Shown: positions 24,885 through 31,994, counted from the first letter of the stretch. The stretch: 64,000 nucleotides of DNA from Desulfosporosinus nitroreducens (GCF_023897015.1 NZ_JAMHFY010000001.1:62001-126000), one strand, 5' to 3'. The notes: generated by a model from the letters alone, not told the origin. Made by a program: numbers and translations.

Positions 24885-25021
24885 GGTGCAACCTCCTTAT
24901 CGCTATCAACAAGTAGATGAATACTAGGTGTGAATCTGGAGAAGTCTTTATCGCAATAACAACAAGGTTCGGCGGTTTCCTTTCTCCACATATAATGACA
25001 GTTGGAGCACTCCTTTATCAT
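24881..25021 (-). CDS. Small zinc-ribbon protein
   Basis: 46 aa: E-C-S-N-C-H-Y-M-W and P-C-C-Y-C-D-K-D form a four-Cys site. The ATG overlaps the stop of the upstream gene (ATGA at 25018-25021), the stop overlaps the next start, and the frame fills the gap completely. Function unknown. Confidence 0.6.
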   Translation of the reverse strand: MIKECSNCHYMWRKETAEPCCYCDKDFSRFTPSIHLLVDSDKEVAP

Positions 25022-25509
25022 CCCTCGCACCCCTTACACAACCTCGGCTCACCAACCGGCTCCCCGATAACCTCACCACACTGCTCACAGAGCGTTCCGT
25101 CTTGGTGCATGGTGGCGATTTCGGGAGAGGAGAGTTGATCCAAGATCACATCATCATCCACAACAACATGTTCCAAGGCTTTACGCCAGCAGATAGCACA
25201 ACTTTCTCCGCAATCTGTATCTTCAGCGATTGGCAAGTCAACAGAATTCGGACACGTATTCCCTAGGGATATTGCTTCAAGGACCTTTCCAAGTTGGAGT
25301 TTTAATCTGAGATTTTCATTTTTTGCGTCCGTTACGATAGCTTTAACCTTTTCAAGATTTTCGACGTCGACTTTCACCTCAAGAATTGCCATCCTTACAT
25401 CTCCTTTCACTTTTTCCCCGCAATACGGGCACTCCCAGTCCTCGCGGAATGTCGACGAGTACGCCGACCTGTTACATTTGGGGCATTTACGTGTTTCGTG
25501 GGTGTTCAC
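25018..25509 (-). CDS. Phage protein with N- and C-terminal zinc ribbons
   Basis: 163 aa. N-terminal C-P-K-C-N ... C-P-Y-C-G-E-K; a central helical segment; then C-G-E-S-C-A-I-C and C-E-Q-C-G-E-V ... C-K-G-C. An internal ATG at about 25393 has AAAGGAG in front, so a shorter product lacking the first ribbon may also be made. Not recognised beyond the ribbons. Confidence 0.65.
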   Translation of the reverse strand: MNTHETRKCPKCNRSAYSSTFREDWECPYCGEKVKGDVRMAILEVKVDVENLEKVKAIVTDAKNENLRLKLQLGKVLEAISLGNTCPNSVDLPIAEDTDCGESCAICWRKALEHVVVDDDVILDQLSSPEIATMHQDGTLCEQCGEVIGEPVGEPRLCKGCEG

Positions 25510-25513
25510 ATCC

Positions 25514-25669
25514 TTATAGATTAATTTCCTTATAGTGAATCTCTTTAATTCCTACCTCAGATATGTTCACTTCCCAAAATTCAAATTTTGCACAATTCTT
25601 AATCACTATTCCTTGTCCGTATTTAGTGGTCACATAATCGCCTTTTTGAAATAAATTTGTATTAGCCAT
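25514..25669 (-). CDS. Small SH3/KOW-like phage protein
   Basis: 51 aa. ATG 25669 has GGGGAG 3-4 nt upstream. Sequence F-Q-K-G-D-Y-V-T-T-K-Y-G-Q-G-I-V-I suggests a small beta-barrel (as in CarD/Tudor/KOW starts). Fits the space between neighbours exactly. Function unknown. Confidence 0.55.
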   Translation of the reverse strand: MANTNLFQKGDYVTTKYGQGIVIKNCAKFEFWEVNISEVGIKEIHYKEINL

Positions 25670-25680
25670 TTTCTCCCCCC

Positions 25681-25848
25681 TTACCTATTCCGCTTCCGGG
25701 ACTGTTTCGCGATCTTGCTCCGAGACTTGCGCTTGGACCAGGCTTTGCCTGTTAGACCGCGATACTTAACGTGATCGTCGTACTCTGTCGATCTTTCTGG
25801 TTCGACTAGGTTGTTCATGAGCATTAGTTCTGCTAGGCTTGGTTTCAT
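25681..25848 (-). CDS. Small very basic phage protein
   Basis: 55 aa from ATG 25848 (AGGGAG 9 nt upstream); the longer frame to 26001 overlaps the radical SAM gene by 140 nt. The C-terminal half is Arg/Lys-rich (SKRKSRSKIAKQSRKRNR), probably nucleic-acid binding. Confidence 0.5.
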   Translation of the reverse strand: MKPSLAELMLMNNLVEPERSTEYDDHVKYRGLTGKAWSKRKSRSKIAKQSRKRNR

Positions 25849-25861
25849 GGGTTTCAGCTCC

Positions 25862-26788
25862 CTAAAATAAATTTTTCCTAGCTGCGTACTCTTCCCAAGT
25901 TTCCTTCCGATAACATCCGCCATAGACATACCTTTGCGCGAATTCCATTTGCATAGAATCTGGAATAATACCCTTTCGTTCGTTTCTTTCGGGTTGAGCA
26001 TAAAGATTGATCGCCTTAAGATGCTTTAGTTTTTCAACTCGGAAAGCCGCGTCATTAATTTCCCTTTTGACTAGCAGGTAAATAAATAACCTATATGGAC
26101 GAACGCCGTATTTTAAAAGCAATTCTGCAGCATTTAGGATTGCCGGAATTTGTGAAGTTTGGTCACAAGAGAATCTTATAAAGCGAATCCATTTCAGGCG
26201 TGCAAGGATTTCGGCTATTTGATCATTTACCAGTCGTGCATCCATTCCTTGGTTTAGGTCAATTTTGTATCCGGTTCTAGTCATTCTTTCGAGTTGACCA
26301 ATTCCATATTCGCTAGCAAGAATGTTGTTATCCATTAGGATTAATTTTTTTGATTCAGGTCGAATAACTTCTCGCCAATGACGGTAGGGTTTTATTTCCC
26401 CCTCTTTTTCCGGTACATAGCACCAAGAGCATTTATTCGGACAACCTCTTGTTAAGTAACCAATTGCGTAGTCACATTCGGGATACATAGAGTAGTCAGG
26501 ATAGAGGTTGTCAATTTCTTGAGGTAATTTGTGACTCATAGGAATATTTTTATATCCTGTTCCTCCCCTAATTGCGGTTATTGGTAAATATGGATTTTCA
26601 GGGGTAAAGTCAAAAACTTTGCTTGAATAAATCAGGTCATATTTTTCAATTGGGTCCCACCATTCAACCAAGTCACCTTGCGCTTTGTGATATGCGCTAA
26701 TTTTCATTAATGCAAAGTTTGGAAATGTCTTTTTTCGAAAATGTTCTTTCTCGGCATCATGTAATCCGATCCGCATTTCTATTTTCAC
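25862..26788 (-). CDS. Phage-encoded radical SAM protein
   Basis: 308 aa. The Cys motif G-C-P-N-K-C-S-W-C (C-x3-C-x2-C, residues about 120-128) binds a 4Fe-4S cluster. Upstream, A-I-G-Y-L-T-R and an N-terminal part with Y-D-L-I-Y-S-S-K-V-F resemble B12-binding-type radical SAM proteins; R-I/L-F-I-Y-L-L-V follows. Start has AGAGGAGG 9 nt upstream. Substrate unknown. It may modify nucleic acid, protein or a nucleotide. Confidence 0.88.
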   Translation of the reverse strand: MKIEMRIGLHDAEKEHFRKKTFPNFALMKISAYHKAQGDLVEWWDPIEKYDLIYSSKVFDFTPENPYLPITAIRGGTGYKNIPMSHKLPQEIDNLYPDYSMYPECDYAIGYLTRGCPNKCSWCYVPEKEGEIKPYRHWREVIRPESKKLILMDNNILASEYGIGQLERMTRTGYKIDLNQGMDARLVNDQIAEILARLKWIRFIRFSCDQTSQIPAILNAAELLLKYGVRPYRLFIYLLVKREINDAAFRVEKLKHLKAINLYAQPERNERKGIIPDSMQMEFAQRYVYGGCYRKETWEEYAARKNLF

Positions 26789-26885
26789 CTCCTCTCATTA
26801 ACGTTTTTACGCTATCGCCTTAACGGTGCGGCGGGTGTGCTAGCCTATATTGACGAGATCCCTAGTCTGAGTAAGCAACAACAAC

Positions 26886-27149
26886 CTAAACGTCTCTCTC
26901 CCTCGCGATTTTTACTCCACAGAATGGGCAAAACTCAGGAGTTATCGTGTAATTCCTCCGGCACTTCGTTTCCTTGCCACGCTTACTTATCGTTCGATAA
27001 TCAACGATCGTGGGAATGTACAAGGGGAATTCGCTCCCAATAAGAAGGTTTTCAAAGTGGCATCTTGGATCGATAACATCAACTTGGGACACATCTTTTT
27101 TAAATAGATCAAAGACGCTTTGTTGGACTTGCTCTATACACTCACACAT
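26886..27149 (-). CDS. Hypothetical phage protein with C-terminal Cys pair
   Basis: 87 aa. C-E-C at the start and F-C-P-F-C-G-V-K at the end, a rubredoxin-like knuckle common in phage ORFs. Its ATG overlaps the TAA of the antirepressor gene (TAATG). Function unknown. Confidence 0.6.
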   Translation of the reverse strand: MCECIEQVQQSVFDLFKKDVSQVDVIDPRCHFENLLIGSEFPLYIPTIVDYRTISKRGKETKCRRNYTITPEFCPFCGVKIARERDV

Positions 27150-27925
27150 TAGGCGCTCGCCTTTCTTTCATCCTTAAGCTTATTAACAAAGTAAATCTGC
27201 CCTTTCCCGGTTACCTTTGTTGTAGTTGTTGCCCTCACGCTTCCATCAGGGTTATTGATAGTTCGCTTCTTTATCTCGAATAATCCAAGTTCCATGCTGT
27301 ATTGAGTTGGTTGGTTATAGTTCTCACCTTTCTTGATTAAGTACCCATCTTTCCTGAGCTTTTCAAATAGCCGGTTCTGCCCAATCTCGATTCCGTTTTG
27401 CCTAAGTATTTTTGCAAGTTCTCCAATAAGGATGGTGTTATTTGAGACTTCCAGAGCTTCAGCAAAGATAACCTTTGGACGTTGTGCTTCAAGTTGTAGT
27501 GTTAGGGATTGTCTTTCTTCTGCTTCGATTATCCATGCTTTAGCTCTGGCAATGGGGTCATCAATCATATAGGAGTCTTTGGACTGGATATCCTTGATTC
27601 GGTAATACTCGTCCACTAACATTTCGTAGGCTTCCCATGCTTTGTCAGTGTTGAGGGATTTGGCGTGGAGCCACGCTCCTTTTTCTGTCCAGAGGTAGAG
27701 ACTGGATGCAAATTTAAGGCTATCGGGAATTTTCGTATACCCTTCCTTGAATCTTGCCAAATCCTCACCCATCAATTTGAAGAAGTGCTTTCCCTCGGTA
27801 TACCTTGCTGAGTTGTTAATGTAGTTTTCTGAAATATGCTTATTGTCTGTACCGTAAGCATCAGCTAGTTGAGTACTAGGCAATATTCTTTGGCCTTTAT
27901 GTTCGATTGGAATTAAGTTGCTCAT
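27149..27925 (-). CDS. Phage antirepressor, ORF6N + KilAC/ANT domains
   Basis: 258 aa from ATG 27925 (AAGGAGG 5 nt upstream). N-terminal ORF6N domain: I-E-H-K-G-Q-R-I-L-P-S-T-Q-L-A-D-A-Y-G-T, Y-T-E-G-K-H-F-F-K-L, L-Y-L-W-T-E-K-G-A-W-L-H-A-K-S-L. C-terminal KilAC/ANT domain: I-L-I-G-E-L-A-K-I-L-R-Q-N-G, L-F-E-K-L-R-K-D-G-Y-L-I, T-T-K-V-T-G-K-G-Q-I-Y-F. Such proteins interfere with the CI repressor or promote lytic growth. Confidence 0.9.
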   Translation of the reverse strand: MSNLIPIEHKGQRILPSTQLADAYGTDNKHISENYINNSARYTEGKHFFKLMGEDLARFKEGYTKIPDSLKFASSLYLWTEKGAWLHAKSLNTDKAWEAYEMLVDEYYRIKDIQSKDSYMIDDPIARAKAWIIEAEERQSLTLQLEAQRPKVIFAEALEVSNNTILIGELAKILRQNGIEIGQNRLFEKLRKDGYLIKKGENYNQPTQYSMELGLFEIKKRTINNPDGSVRATTTTKVTGKGQIYFVNKLKDERKASA

Positions 27926-27935
27926 GGTTCCCTCC

Positions 27936-28295
27936 TTATCCCTTATCAAGCTTGTACACAGTAAGTTCAGCCAAGATCTTCAATGATTCCACAATGCTAA
28001 GATTGGGAAGCTCTCTTTTTCTGACCGATTCATTAACCTCATTGAGTAACGCGCCAATGATCGAGTTAAGTTTTTTAGAGTTGGATGAGTCATCAAACCG
28101 GAAGCTTGTCCTTCCCAAGAGATAATCTACGGAAATACTGAAATAATCCGCAACCCTTTGGACCTTATCAACTGCTGGAAATGAGCTATCCCACTTATAA
28201 ATGGACCCACTTCCTAACTCAAGTTCCTTTTCTAACTTGGGAACTGAGACATTATTTTCCTTGCAAATTTGCTTAACATTTTCCAGGAGCGACAT
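27936..28295 (-). CDS. XRE-family regulator
   Basis: 119 aa from ATG 28295 (GGAGG 9 nt upstream). HTH: V-K-Q-I-C-K-E-N-N-V-S-V-P-K-L-E-K-E-L-E-L-G, then I-Y-K-W and V-A-D-Y-F-S-I-S-V-D-Y-L-L-G, typical of XRE phage regulators. The C-terminal part is an unrecognised helical dimer-like region. Precedes the antirepressor, so it may regulate this operon through the repeats at 28347-28366. Confidence 0.85.
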   Translation of the reverse strand: MSLLENVKQICKENNVSVPKLEKELELGSGSIYKWDSSFPAVDKVQRVADYFSISVDYLLGRTSFRFDDSSNSKKLNSIIGALLNEVNESVRKRELPNLSIVESLKILAELTVYKLDKG

Positions 28296-28346
28296 GCATG
28301 ACAACCTCCTTCCCCTTGATAAAATCTACTTTTCTTGAATATTTTC

Positions 28347-28366
28347 GCAAATTTAGCAAATTTAGC
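28347..28366. promoter_or_regulatory. Overlapping GCAAATTTAGC repeats (candidate operator)
   Basis: Two copies of GCAAATTTAGC overlap by two bases, about 50 nt upstream of the XRE gene start and downstream of the putative ncRNA promoter on the other strand. AT-rich and nearly palindromic. A plausible site for the XRE or Cro-like protein; not proven. Confidence 0.4.
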
Positions 28367-28387
28367 TGAAAATTTACAGAAAACATA

Positions 28388-28417
28388 TTGACTAAATGGA
28401 AAATAATAATGTATAAT
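28388..28417 (+). promoter_or_regulatory. Promoter of the putative phage ncRNA
   Basis: TTGACT (28388-28393) and TATAAT (28412-28417) are separated by 18 nt on the plus strand. There is no plus-strand gene downstream until the repressor at 29250, so transcription would run into the structured gene-free segment. Confidence 0.55.
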
Positions 28418-28423
28418 ACGTAC

Positions 28424-28765
28424 ATCAAGTTAAAGACGGGCACGCTTAATAAACCTTTAGAGGTTGTGCGTTTTATAGACAATTGGCGTTGACTATAAAA
28501 AATTAGTCTTTAATTATTGCCTTAAGTCGTTTGGCGACGACTCTGGCTAGAGTGAATTGTTCTTGGTGGAACAAATAATTAGAGCAACGTTGCTCAATCG
28601 GCGTACTTTCGGATTATCAAACCTGGTCCGTTTGATGAACTGGAAGTGCGCCAAGTCAAATTTTTAAAGCAAAAATAATTAGTAAGTTACTAACCCAAAA
28701 ATCCCGGTCTAAGGAATTTTGGGCTAAACTATTGTCCGGCGCAATATATAATGCCCCCTTTTTTT
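28424..28765 (+). ncRNA. Putative structured phage non-coding RNA with repeated UUGGYG hairpin loops
   Basis: A 0.34 kb gene-free segment behind a good promoter and ending at a seven-T run (28759-28765). It is packed with inverted repeats: 28471-28500 (8-bp stem plus 3 bp, loop TTGGCG), 28525-28542 (6 bp, loop TTGGCG), 28557-28574 (6 bp, loop TTGGTG), 28582-28595 (GAGCA/TGCTC), 28616-28636 (7 bp), 28679-28693 (TTAGT/ACTAA) and 28694-28723 (10 bp, one mismatch). Three hairpins with different stems share nearly the same hexaloop, which argues for conserved RNA loops. No known family recognised. Confidence 0.5.
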
Positions 28766-28778
28766 GCCATCTTGTTTA

Positions 28779-29072
28779 CTAACTAGACTTATGTTTGGAT
28801 AGATACTCTTCCAGTGTTGCTCCACTCAACCGATGGGGAAAAAAATAGTGAAGTATTTTGTCAGTATCGATTTCTAGTCGATCTGCAATTGCGTCAACTT
28901 CATTACAATCAAAAATCTGTTCCCCATTGATTTTTCTGCAAAGTGTATTAGGAGCAATATTCAAAGCTTCAGAAATCTTAGCATAGGAGTCTTTCTTTTC
29001 CCTAATCAATCCCTTGATAGCTGTCAACTCACAATACTTTTGATTTCTTGGCGTCGATCTCTTTCTTGGCAT
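28779..29072 (-). CDS. Cro-like XRE regulator
   Basis: 97 aa from ATG 29072 (GGGAGGTG 5 nt upstream). HTH: I-K-G-L-I-R-E-K-K-D-S-Y-A-K-I-S-E-A-L-N-I-A-P-N-T-L-C-R-K-I-N-G, followed by V-D-A-I-A-D-R-L-E-I-D. Divergent from the LexA/CI-like repressor, the position of cro. Presumably controls the lysis-lysogeny switch. Confidence 0.85.
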   Translation of the reverse strand: MPRKRSTPRNQKYCELTAIKGLIREKKDSYAKISEALNIAPNTLCRKINGEQIFDCNEVDAIADRLEIDTDKILHYFFPHRLSGATLEEYLSKHKSS

Positions 29073-29123
29073 AATTTCACCTCCCAATGAATAATTTGTT
29101 TAGTTACGCAACTGCTTAGGTAT

Positions 29124-29153
29124 AATATATTCCTTTTCGGTTAAGTTTGTCAA
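29124..29153 (-). promoter_or_regulatory. Early (PR-like) promoter
   Basis: On the minus strand TTGACA (29148-29153) and TATATT (29124-29129) with 18-nt spacing, upstream of the Cro-like gene. It is the lytic promoter of the switch region. Confidence 0.6.
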
Positions 29154-29158
29154 CCACT

Positions 29159-29201
29159 TTATCAACAATAATAGTATAAATTATCTTTTAGGTGTTGATA
29201 A
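29159..29201. promoter_or_regulatory. Candidate repressor operator (inverted TTATCAACA pair)
   Basis: TTATCAACA at 29159-29167 and its reverse complement TGTTGATAA at 29193-29201 lie between the divergent repressor and Cro-like genes; the second half overlaps the repressor -35 element. A related TTGTCAACC lies at 29147-29155 over the opposite -35. Suited to a dimeric repressor that controls both promoters. Confidence 0.5.
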
Positions 29202-29223
29202 TATAAACATGGTTGCATATAAT
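29195..29223 (+). promoter_or_regulatory. Repressor (PRM-like) promoter
   Basis: TTGATA (29195-29200), 17-nt spacer, TATAAT (29218-29223), 26 nt upstream of the repressor start. The ribosome site AGGAG is 14 nt from the ATG, longer than usual. Confidence 0.65.
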
Positions 29224-29249
29224 ACAAGTTAGGAGTGGACTAATAAATA

Positions 29250-29879
29250 ATGCAAAGCAAAACCTTTGATCAAAACAAGTTCGCCGAAAGGCTAATGCAA
29301 CTAATGTCCGACAATAACGATACTATTTATAGCCTAGCGGAATTCCTCCATTTGAGTCCTTCGGCAATTAGCCGATATACCTCTGCTACCATGACGCCTA
29401 AGATCCTCACTATCGAAGCGATTTCCGCTAAGTATGGCGTTAGTCCTGCATGGTTGATGGGTGCTGATGTGGACAAGTACCCAGAGACTGTCAAGTTATC
29501 TAAGCAAATCCCAGTTATGGGTACGATTGCAGCCGGACAACCCATATTGGCTCGACAGAATATTGAAAGCTTTGAATACGTTCCCGAGGATGCGAATGTA
29601 GATTTCTGCCTTAGGGTCAAGGGAGACAGTATGACTGGAGCAAGGATACTAGATGGTGATGTGGTTTTCATAAGGCAACAACCAGACGTAGAAACCGGAG
29701 AGATAGCAGCTGTTATGATTGATGGTGAGGCAACGCTAAAACGTGTTTACAAAATCAATGGAACCGTTATATTAAGGCCAGAAAATCCTAACTATCAAGA
29801 TCAAGTGTACTCAAAGAAGGATATGAAGGATGTCGTCATATTGGGTAAGGCAATAAGATTTCAGTCGGAGGTGAGATAA
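29250..29879 (+). CDS. LexA/CI-like phage repressor (XRE + S24 peptidase)
   Basis: 209 aa. N-terminal HTH (S-L-A-E-F-L-H-L-S-P-S-A-I-S-R-Y) with Y-G-V-S-P-A-W-L-M-G; cleavage region G-T-I-A-A-G-Q-P (Ala-Gly); catalytic Ser in V-K-G-D-S-M-T-G; catalytic Lys in E-A-T-L-K-R-V-Y. Maintains lysogeny; self-cleavage after RecA activation would induce the phage. The next ORF starts one base after its stop. Confidence 0.95.
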   Translation: MQSKTFDQNKFAERLMQLMSDNNDTIYSLAEFLHLSPSAISRYTSATMTPKILTIEAISAKYGVSPAWLMGADVDKYPETVKLSKQIPVMGTIAAGQPILARQNIESFEYVPEDANVDFCLRVKGDSMTGARILDGDVVFIRQQPDVETGEIAAVMIDGEATLKRVYKINGTVILRPENPNYQDQVYSKKDMKDVVILGKAIRFQSEVR

Positions 29880-30119
29880 GTGGCAAGTATAGTTAGACGG
29901 CCTAACGGAACATACCAAGCAACGATTTGTTTTGGAGTTGATCCTGAAGGAAAACGAGCGAGGAAATACCTAACAAGGAAAACCCTTAAGGAGATCAAGG
30001 ATGCTGTTTTCGAGATTGAATTAGAACGAAAATTAGAGATTGGGGATGGCGTAAATGGCAAGCATAAAAAAACGCCCCAACGGGACGTATCAAGCGACGA
30101 TCTATGTAGGGCGCGATGA
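29880..30119 (+). CDS. Stand-alone integrase arm-DNA-binding-domain protein (duplicate of the integrase N-terminus)
   Basis: 79 aa from GTG 29880 (CGGAGG 5 nt upstream). V-A-S-I-V-R-R-P-N-G-T-Y-Q-A-T-I matches the first 16 residues of the integrase (M-A-S-I-K-K-R-P-N-G-T-Y-Q-A-T-I), and T-L-K-E-I-K-D-A matches T-L-K-E-C-K-A-A. It overlaps the integrase start by 65 nt in another frame. It may bind the arm sites on its own, or be a split tandem domain of the integrase. Confidence 0.7.
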   Translation: MASIVRRPNGTYQATICFGVDPEGKRARKYLTRKTLKEIKDAVFEIELERKLEIGDGVNGKHKKTPQRDVSSDDLCRAR

Positions 30120-31170
30120 AAACGGAAAACAGTTATTCGAGTATGTTACCAAGCCGACCCTAAAGGAGTGCAAGGCGGCCGCCAGAGAGATTGAGCAGGA
30201 GCTTGTAGATGGTGCATTGATTACAGTTAAGAATATTAGGATTGCTGAGTATATCAAGAATTGGCTTGAGATCCACAAAAACAATTATAGCCCAAGTACG
30301 TATGTATTGTACTTAGGCTATTTGAAAAATCACTACAAACCATATTTTAAGCAAATGAAATTTAAGGATTTAGAGGAAATACACATCAAAGAGTTTCGCG
30401 GTAAGTTACTCGGAAAAATGTCACAGACCAGCACCAGAAGAGTATTATCTTGCCTTAGGCCGATCCTGCATGACGCTCTGAAAAACAAAAGCCCAATGAA
30501 GGAAATTAAGCTGCCTAAAGAAGACAAGGTTGACTATTCGGATGTCCCGACTCCTGAAAAATTTAGAGCGATCCACGACTCAGTGCGTGGAACAAGGGAT
30601 GAACCAATTATACTTCTTGCTGGTTGGTGCGGTTTAAGGAGAGAGGAAATATTTGCGCTTAAGCCAAATGACCTGGACTTTATAAACAACACCATACAAA
30701 TTGATGAGGCTTATGTGATTAATGATCAGGGAGAGTATCAAATCAAAACAACAAAATCAGAGAATGGGCTTCGTGAAGTAGCGGCTCCACCATACCTTAT
30801 GGATCTTATAAAGATAGTCATACGAGATGGATTTGCCCTAAGAAAGAAGGAGCGCAAGGTAATTGAAATAACCGACAAGAAAGATAATAACGACAAACTT
30901 ATATTCCCGATGCGTCCAGACAGTTACACCAGCTATCTGGCAAAGCTCGTAAAAAACAAAAAAATACCGAAGACTCGATTGCACTTTCTCCGGCATTATC
31001 ACGCCACTTGGCTATACGAAAATGATGTACTAGATCATTTAGCAGCCGAGCGACTTGGACACGATATTAGAGTTTTAAAAGCAGTTTATCAGCACCTTGG
31101 AGTAAACAAAAAAGAAAAATTAAATAGAAAAATTATTGACCTTCAACAGGCAGAAGGTAGCCAACGATAA
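30055..31170 (+). CDS. int: Tyrosine-family phage integrase
   Basis: 371 aa. N-terminal arm-binding domain (1-60), SAM-like core-binding domain (N-Y-S-P-S-T-Y, about 75-150), catalytic domain with Arg in G-W-C-G-L-R-R-E-E, H-x-L-R-H-Y-H in L-H-F-L-R-H-Y-H-A-T-W, and the nucleophile in V-Y-Q-H-L-G. Ends 116 nt from tRNA-Pro, where it recombines attP and attB. Terminator follows at 31189. Confidence 0.95.
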   Translation: MASIKKRPNGTYQATIYVGRDENGKQLFEYVTKPTLKECKAAAREIEQELVDGALITVKNIRIAEYIKNWLEIHKNNYSPSTYVLYLGYLKNHYKPYFKQMKFKDLEEIHIKEFRGKLLGKMSQTSTRRVLSCLRPILHDALKNKSPMKEIKLPKEDKVDYSDVPTPEKFRAIHDSVRGTRDEPIILLAGWCGLRREEIFALKPNDLDFINNTIQIDEAYVINDQGEYQIKTTKSENGLREVAAPPYLMDLIKIVIRDGFALRKKERKVIEITDKKDNNDKLIFPMRPDSYTSYLAKLVKNKKIPKTRLHFLRHYHATWLYENDVLDHLAAERLGHDIRVLKAVYQHLGVNKKEKLNRKIIDLQQAEGSQR

Positions 31171-31188
31171 GTTAGATACATTTTATAG

Positions 31189-31217
31189 TAGACCGATCAA
31201 AAGGTCTATTATTTTTT
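31189..31217 (+). terminator. Integrase terminator
   Basis: TAGACC (31189-31194) and GGTCTA (31203-31208) form a hairpin with an 8-nt loop, followed by TTATTTTTT. Confidence 0.75.
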
Positions 31218-31260
31218 GTTAGGCATTTGTTGGGCATTCGCAGTACTTCTAGCCTAACAA
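31216..31260. repeat. Candidate integrase arm-type sites (TGTTRGGCATT repeats)
   Basis: TGTTAGGCATT (31217-31227) is followed directly by TGTTGGGCATT (31228-31238), 10 of 11 identical. A reversed copy GCCTAACAA lies at 31252-31260. They sit between the integrase and the tRNA-Pro attachment site, where arm-type sites for the N-terminal domain are expected. Confidence 0.6.
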
Positions 31261-31285
31261 AGAACCCTAAGACCGTTGATATTAC

Positions 31286-31362
31286 TGGTCGGAGCGACAT
31301 GATTTGAACATGCGACCTCTACCACCCCAAGGTAGCGCTCTACCAAGCTGAGCCACGCCCCG
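31286..31362 (-). tRNA. tRNA-Pro (anticodon GGG), prophage attachment site
   Basis: 77 nt including encoded CCA. Acceptor stem CGGGGCG/CGCTCCG pairs fully (one G-U); D arm GCTC/GAGC-like; anticodon stem CTACC/GGTAG with loop TTGGGGT, anticodon GGG; T arm with TTCAAAT. The discriminator base is A. The 3' end faces the prophage, so the attachment core overlaps its 3' half. Confidence 0.95.
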
Positions 31363-31421
31363 ATTAATGCCCTCTTGTTAAGGCTTTTAAAGGATACCAT
31401 ATTTACTCCAAAATCGCAACC

Positions 31422-31868
31422 CTAAGTTTGACCGATAACTTCAATTTTTCTTACTCCAACGATTTCCCCAAGCCCAGTCAAAAGGTTCTCCGGAGTATCC
31501 GCCATTCCAGCAGTTTCTATGGAAATCGAGACATTGGCAACTCCCTGCAAGGGGATCCCTTGGTTAATCGTAAGAACGTTACCCTTTACTGAGGCAATAA
31601 AGTTAAGAACGTGAGAAAGCACACCTGCTTTGTTTTCTAGAATCAAGGAAATCGTAACGATTCTTTCACGACTAGCCTCGTAAAACGGAAATACGCCATC
31701 CTTGTATTTATAGAAAGCGCTTCGGCTAAGCCCTACACGCTCCACAGCTTCATTAATTGTCTCGCAATCTCCTTTTACAAGGAGTTCTTTCACCTGCGCA
31801 GTCTTTAAAATGGCCTCCGGCAAAATATTTTTACTGACAATTAAAAAATCGTTAGTCTTGCCAGCCAC
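31422..31868 (-). CDS. UPF0735 ACT-domain protein (PheB-like)
   Basis: 148 aa. N-terminal helical HTH-like part (L-L-V-K-G-D-C-E-T-I-N-E-A-V-E-R-V-G-L-S-R-S-A-F-Y-K-Y-K-D), then an ACT domain (R-I-V-T-I-S-L-I-L-E-N-K-A-G-V-L-S, V-L-T-I-N-Q-G-I-P-L-Q-G-V-A-N-V-S-I-S-I). The family, common in Firmicutes, is thought to sense an amino acid; its exact role is not known. Just beyond the prophage. Confidence 0.9.
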   Translation of the reverse strand: MAGKTNDFLIVSKNILPEAILKTAQVKELLVKGDCETINEAVERVGLSRSAFYKYKDGVFPFYEASRERIVTISLILENKAGVLSHVLNFIASVKGNVLTINQGIPLQGVANVSISIETAGMADTPENLLTGLGEIVGVRKIEVIGQT

Positions 31869-31994
31869 TAAATCGCCCCTATCTAACTCTTCTAACCTTA
31901 CCCGATAATAATGATTTATGCATATTATATGTTAATTTGTGTGAGTATTGCAAGAACATTCAATTCTTAATAAGCAAGAGGTAATTTATTAAAT

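Larger units (their letters stand above)
1..31285. mobile_element. Integrated HK97-type tailed prophage (right portion; left end outside window)
   Basis: Contiguous phage genome with the classical order integrase, repressor/cro, antirepressor, replication-recombination, late regulator, HNH/terminase, portal, protease and capsid, almost all on the minus strand. The right boundary is set by the tyrosine integrase ending at 31170 and by the 3' end of a tRNA-Pro at 31286, the usual integration target of such integrases. Tail, lysis and the second att site are not in the window. Structural genes look intact and no stop or frameshift interrupts a core gene, so the element could be functional; that is inference. 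Confidence 0.95.

Noticed and set aside
25018-25509. Two genes instead of one at the zinc-ribbon protein
   Set aside because: An internal AAAGGAG-ATG exists near 25393, but the frame is continuous, so a single gene is annotated.
28273-28482. 69-aa minus-strand ORF between the XRE and Cro-like genes
   Set aside because: It starts inside the putative ncRNA region, ends in the XRE gene in another frame and has no ribosome site.
30055-30119. Classical -1 frameshift between the arm-domain ORF and the integrase
   Set aside because: The A run is present but joining the frames would need a +1 or -2 shift; the integrase also has its own start. Kept only as a weak possibility.
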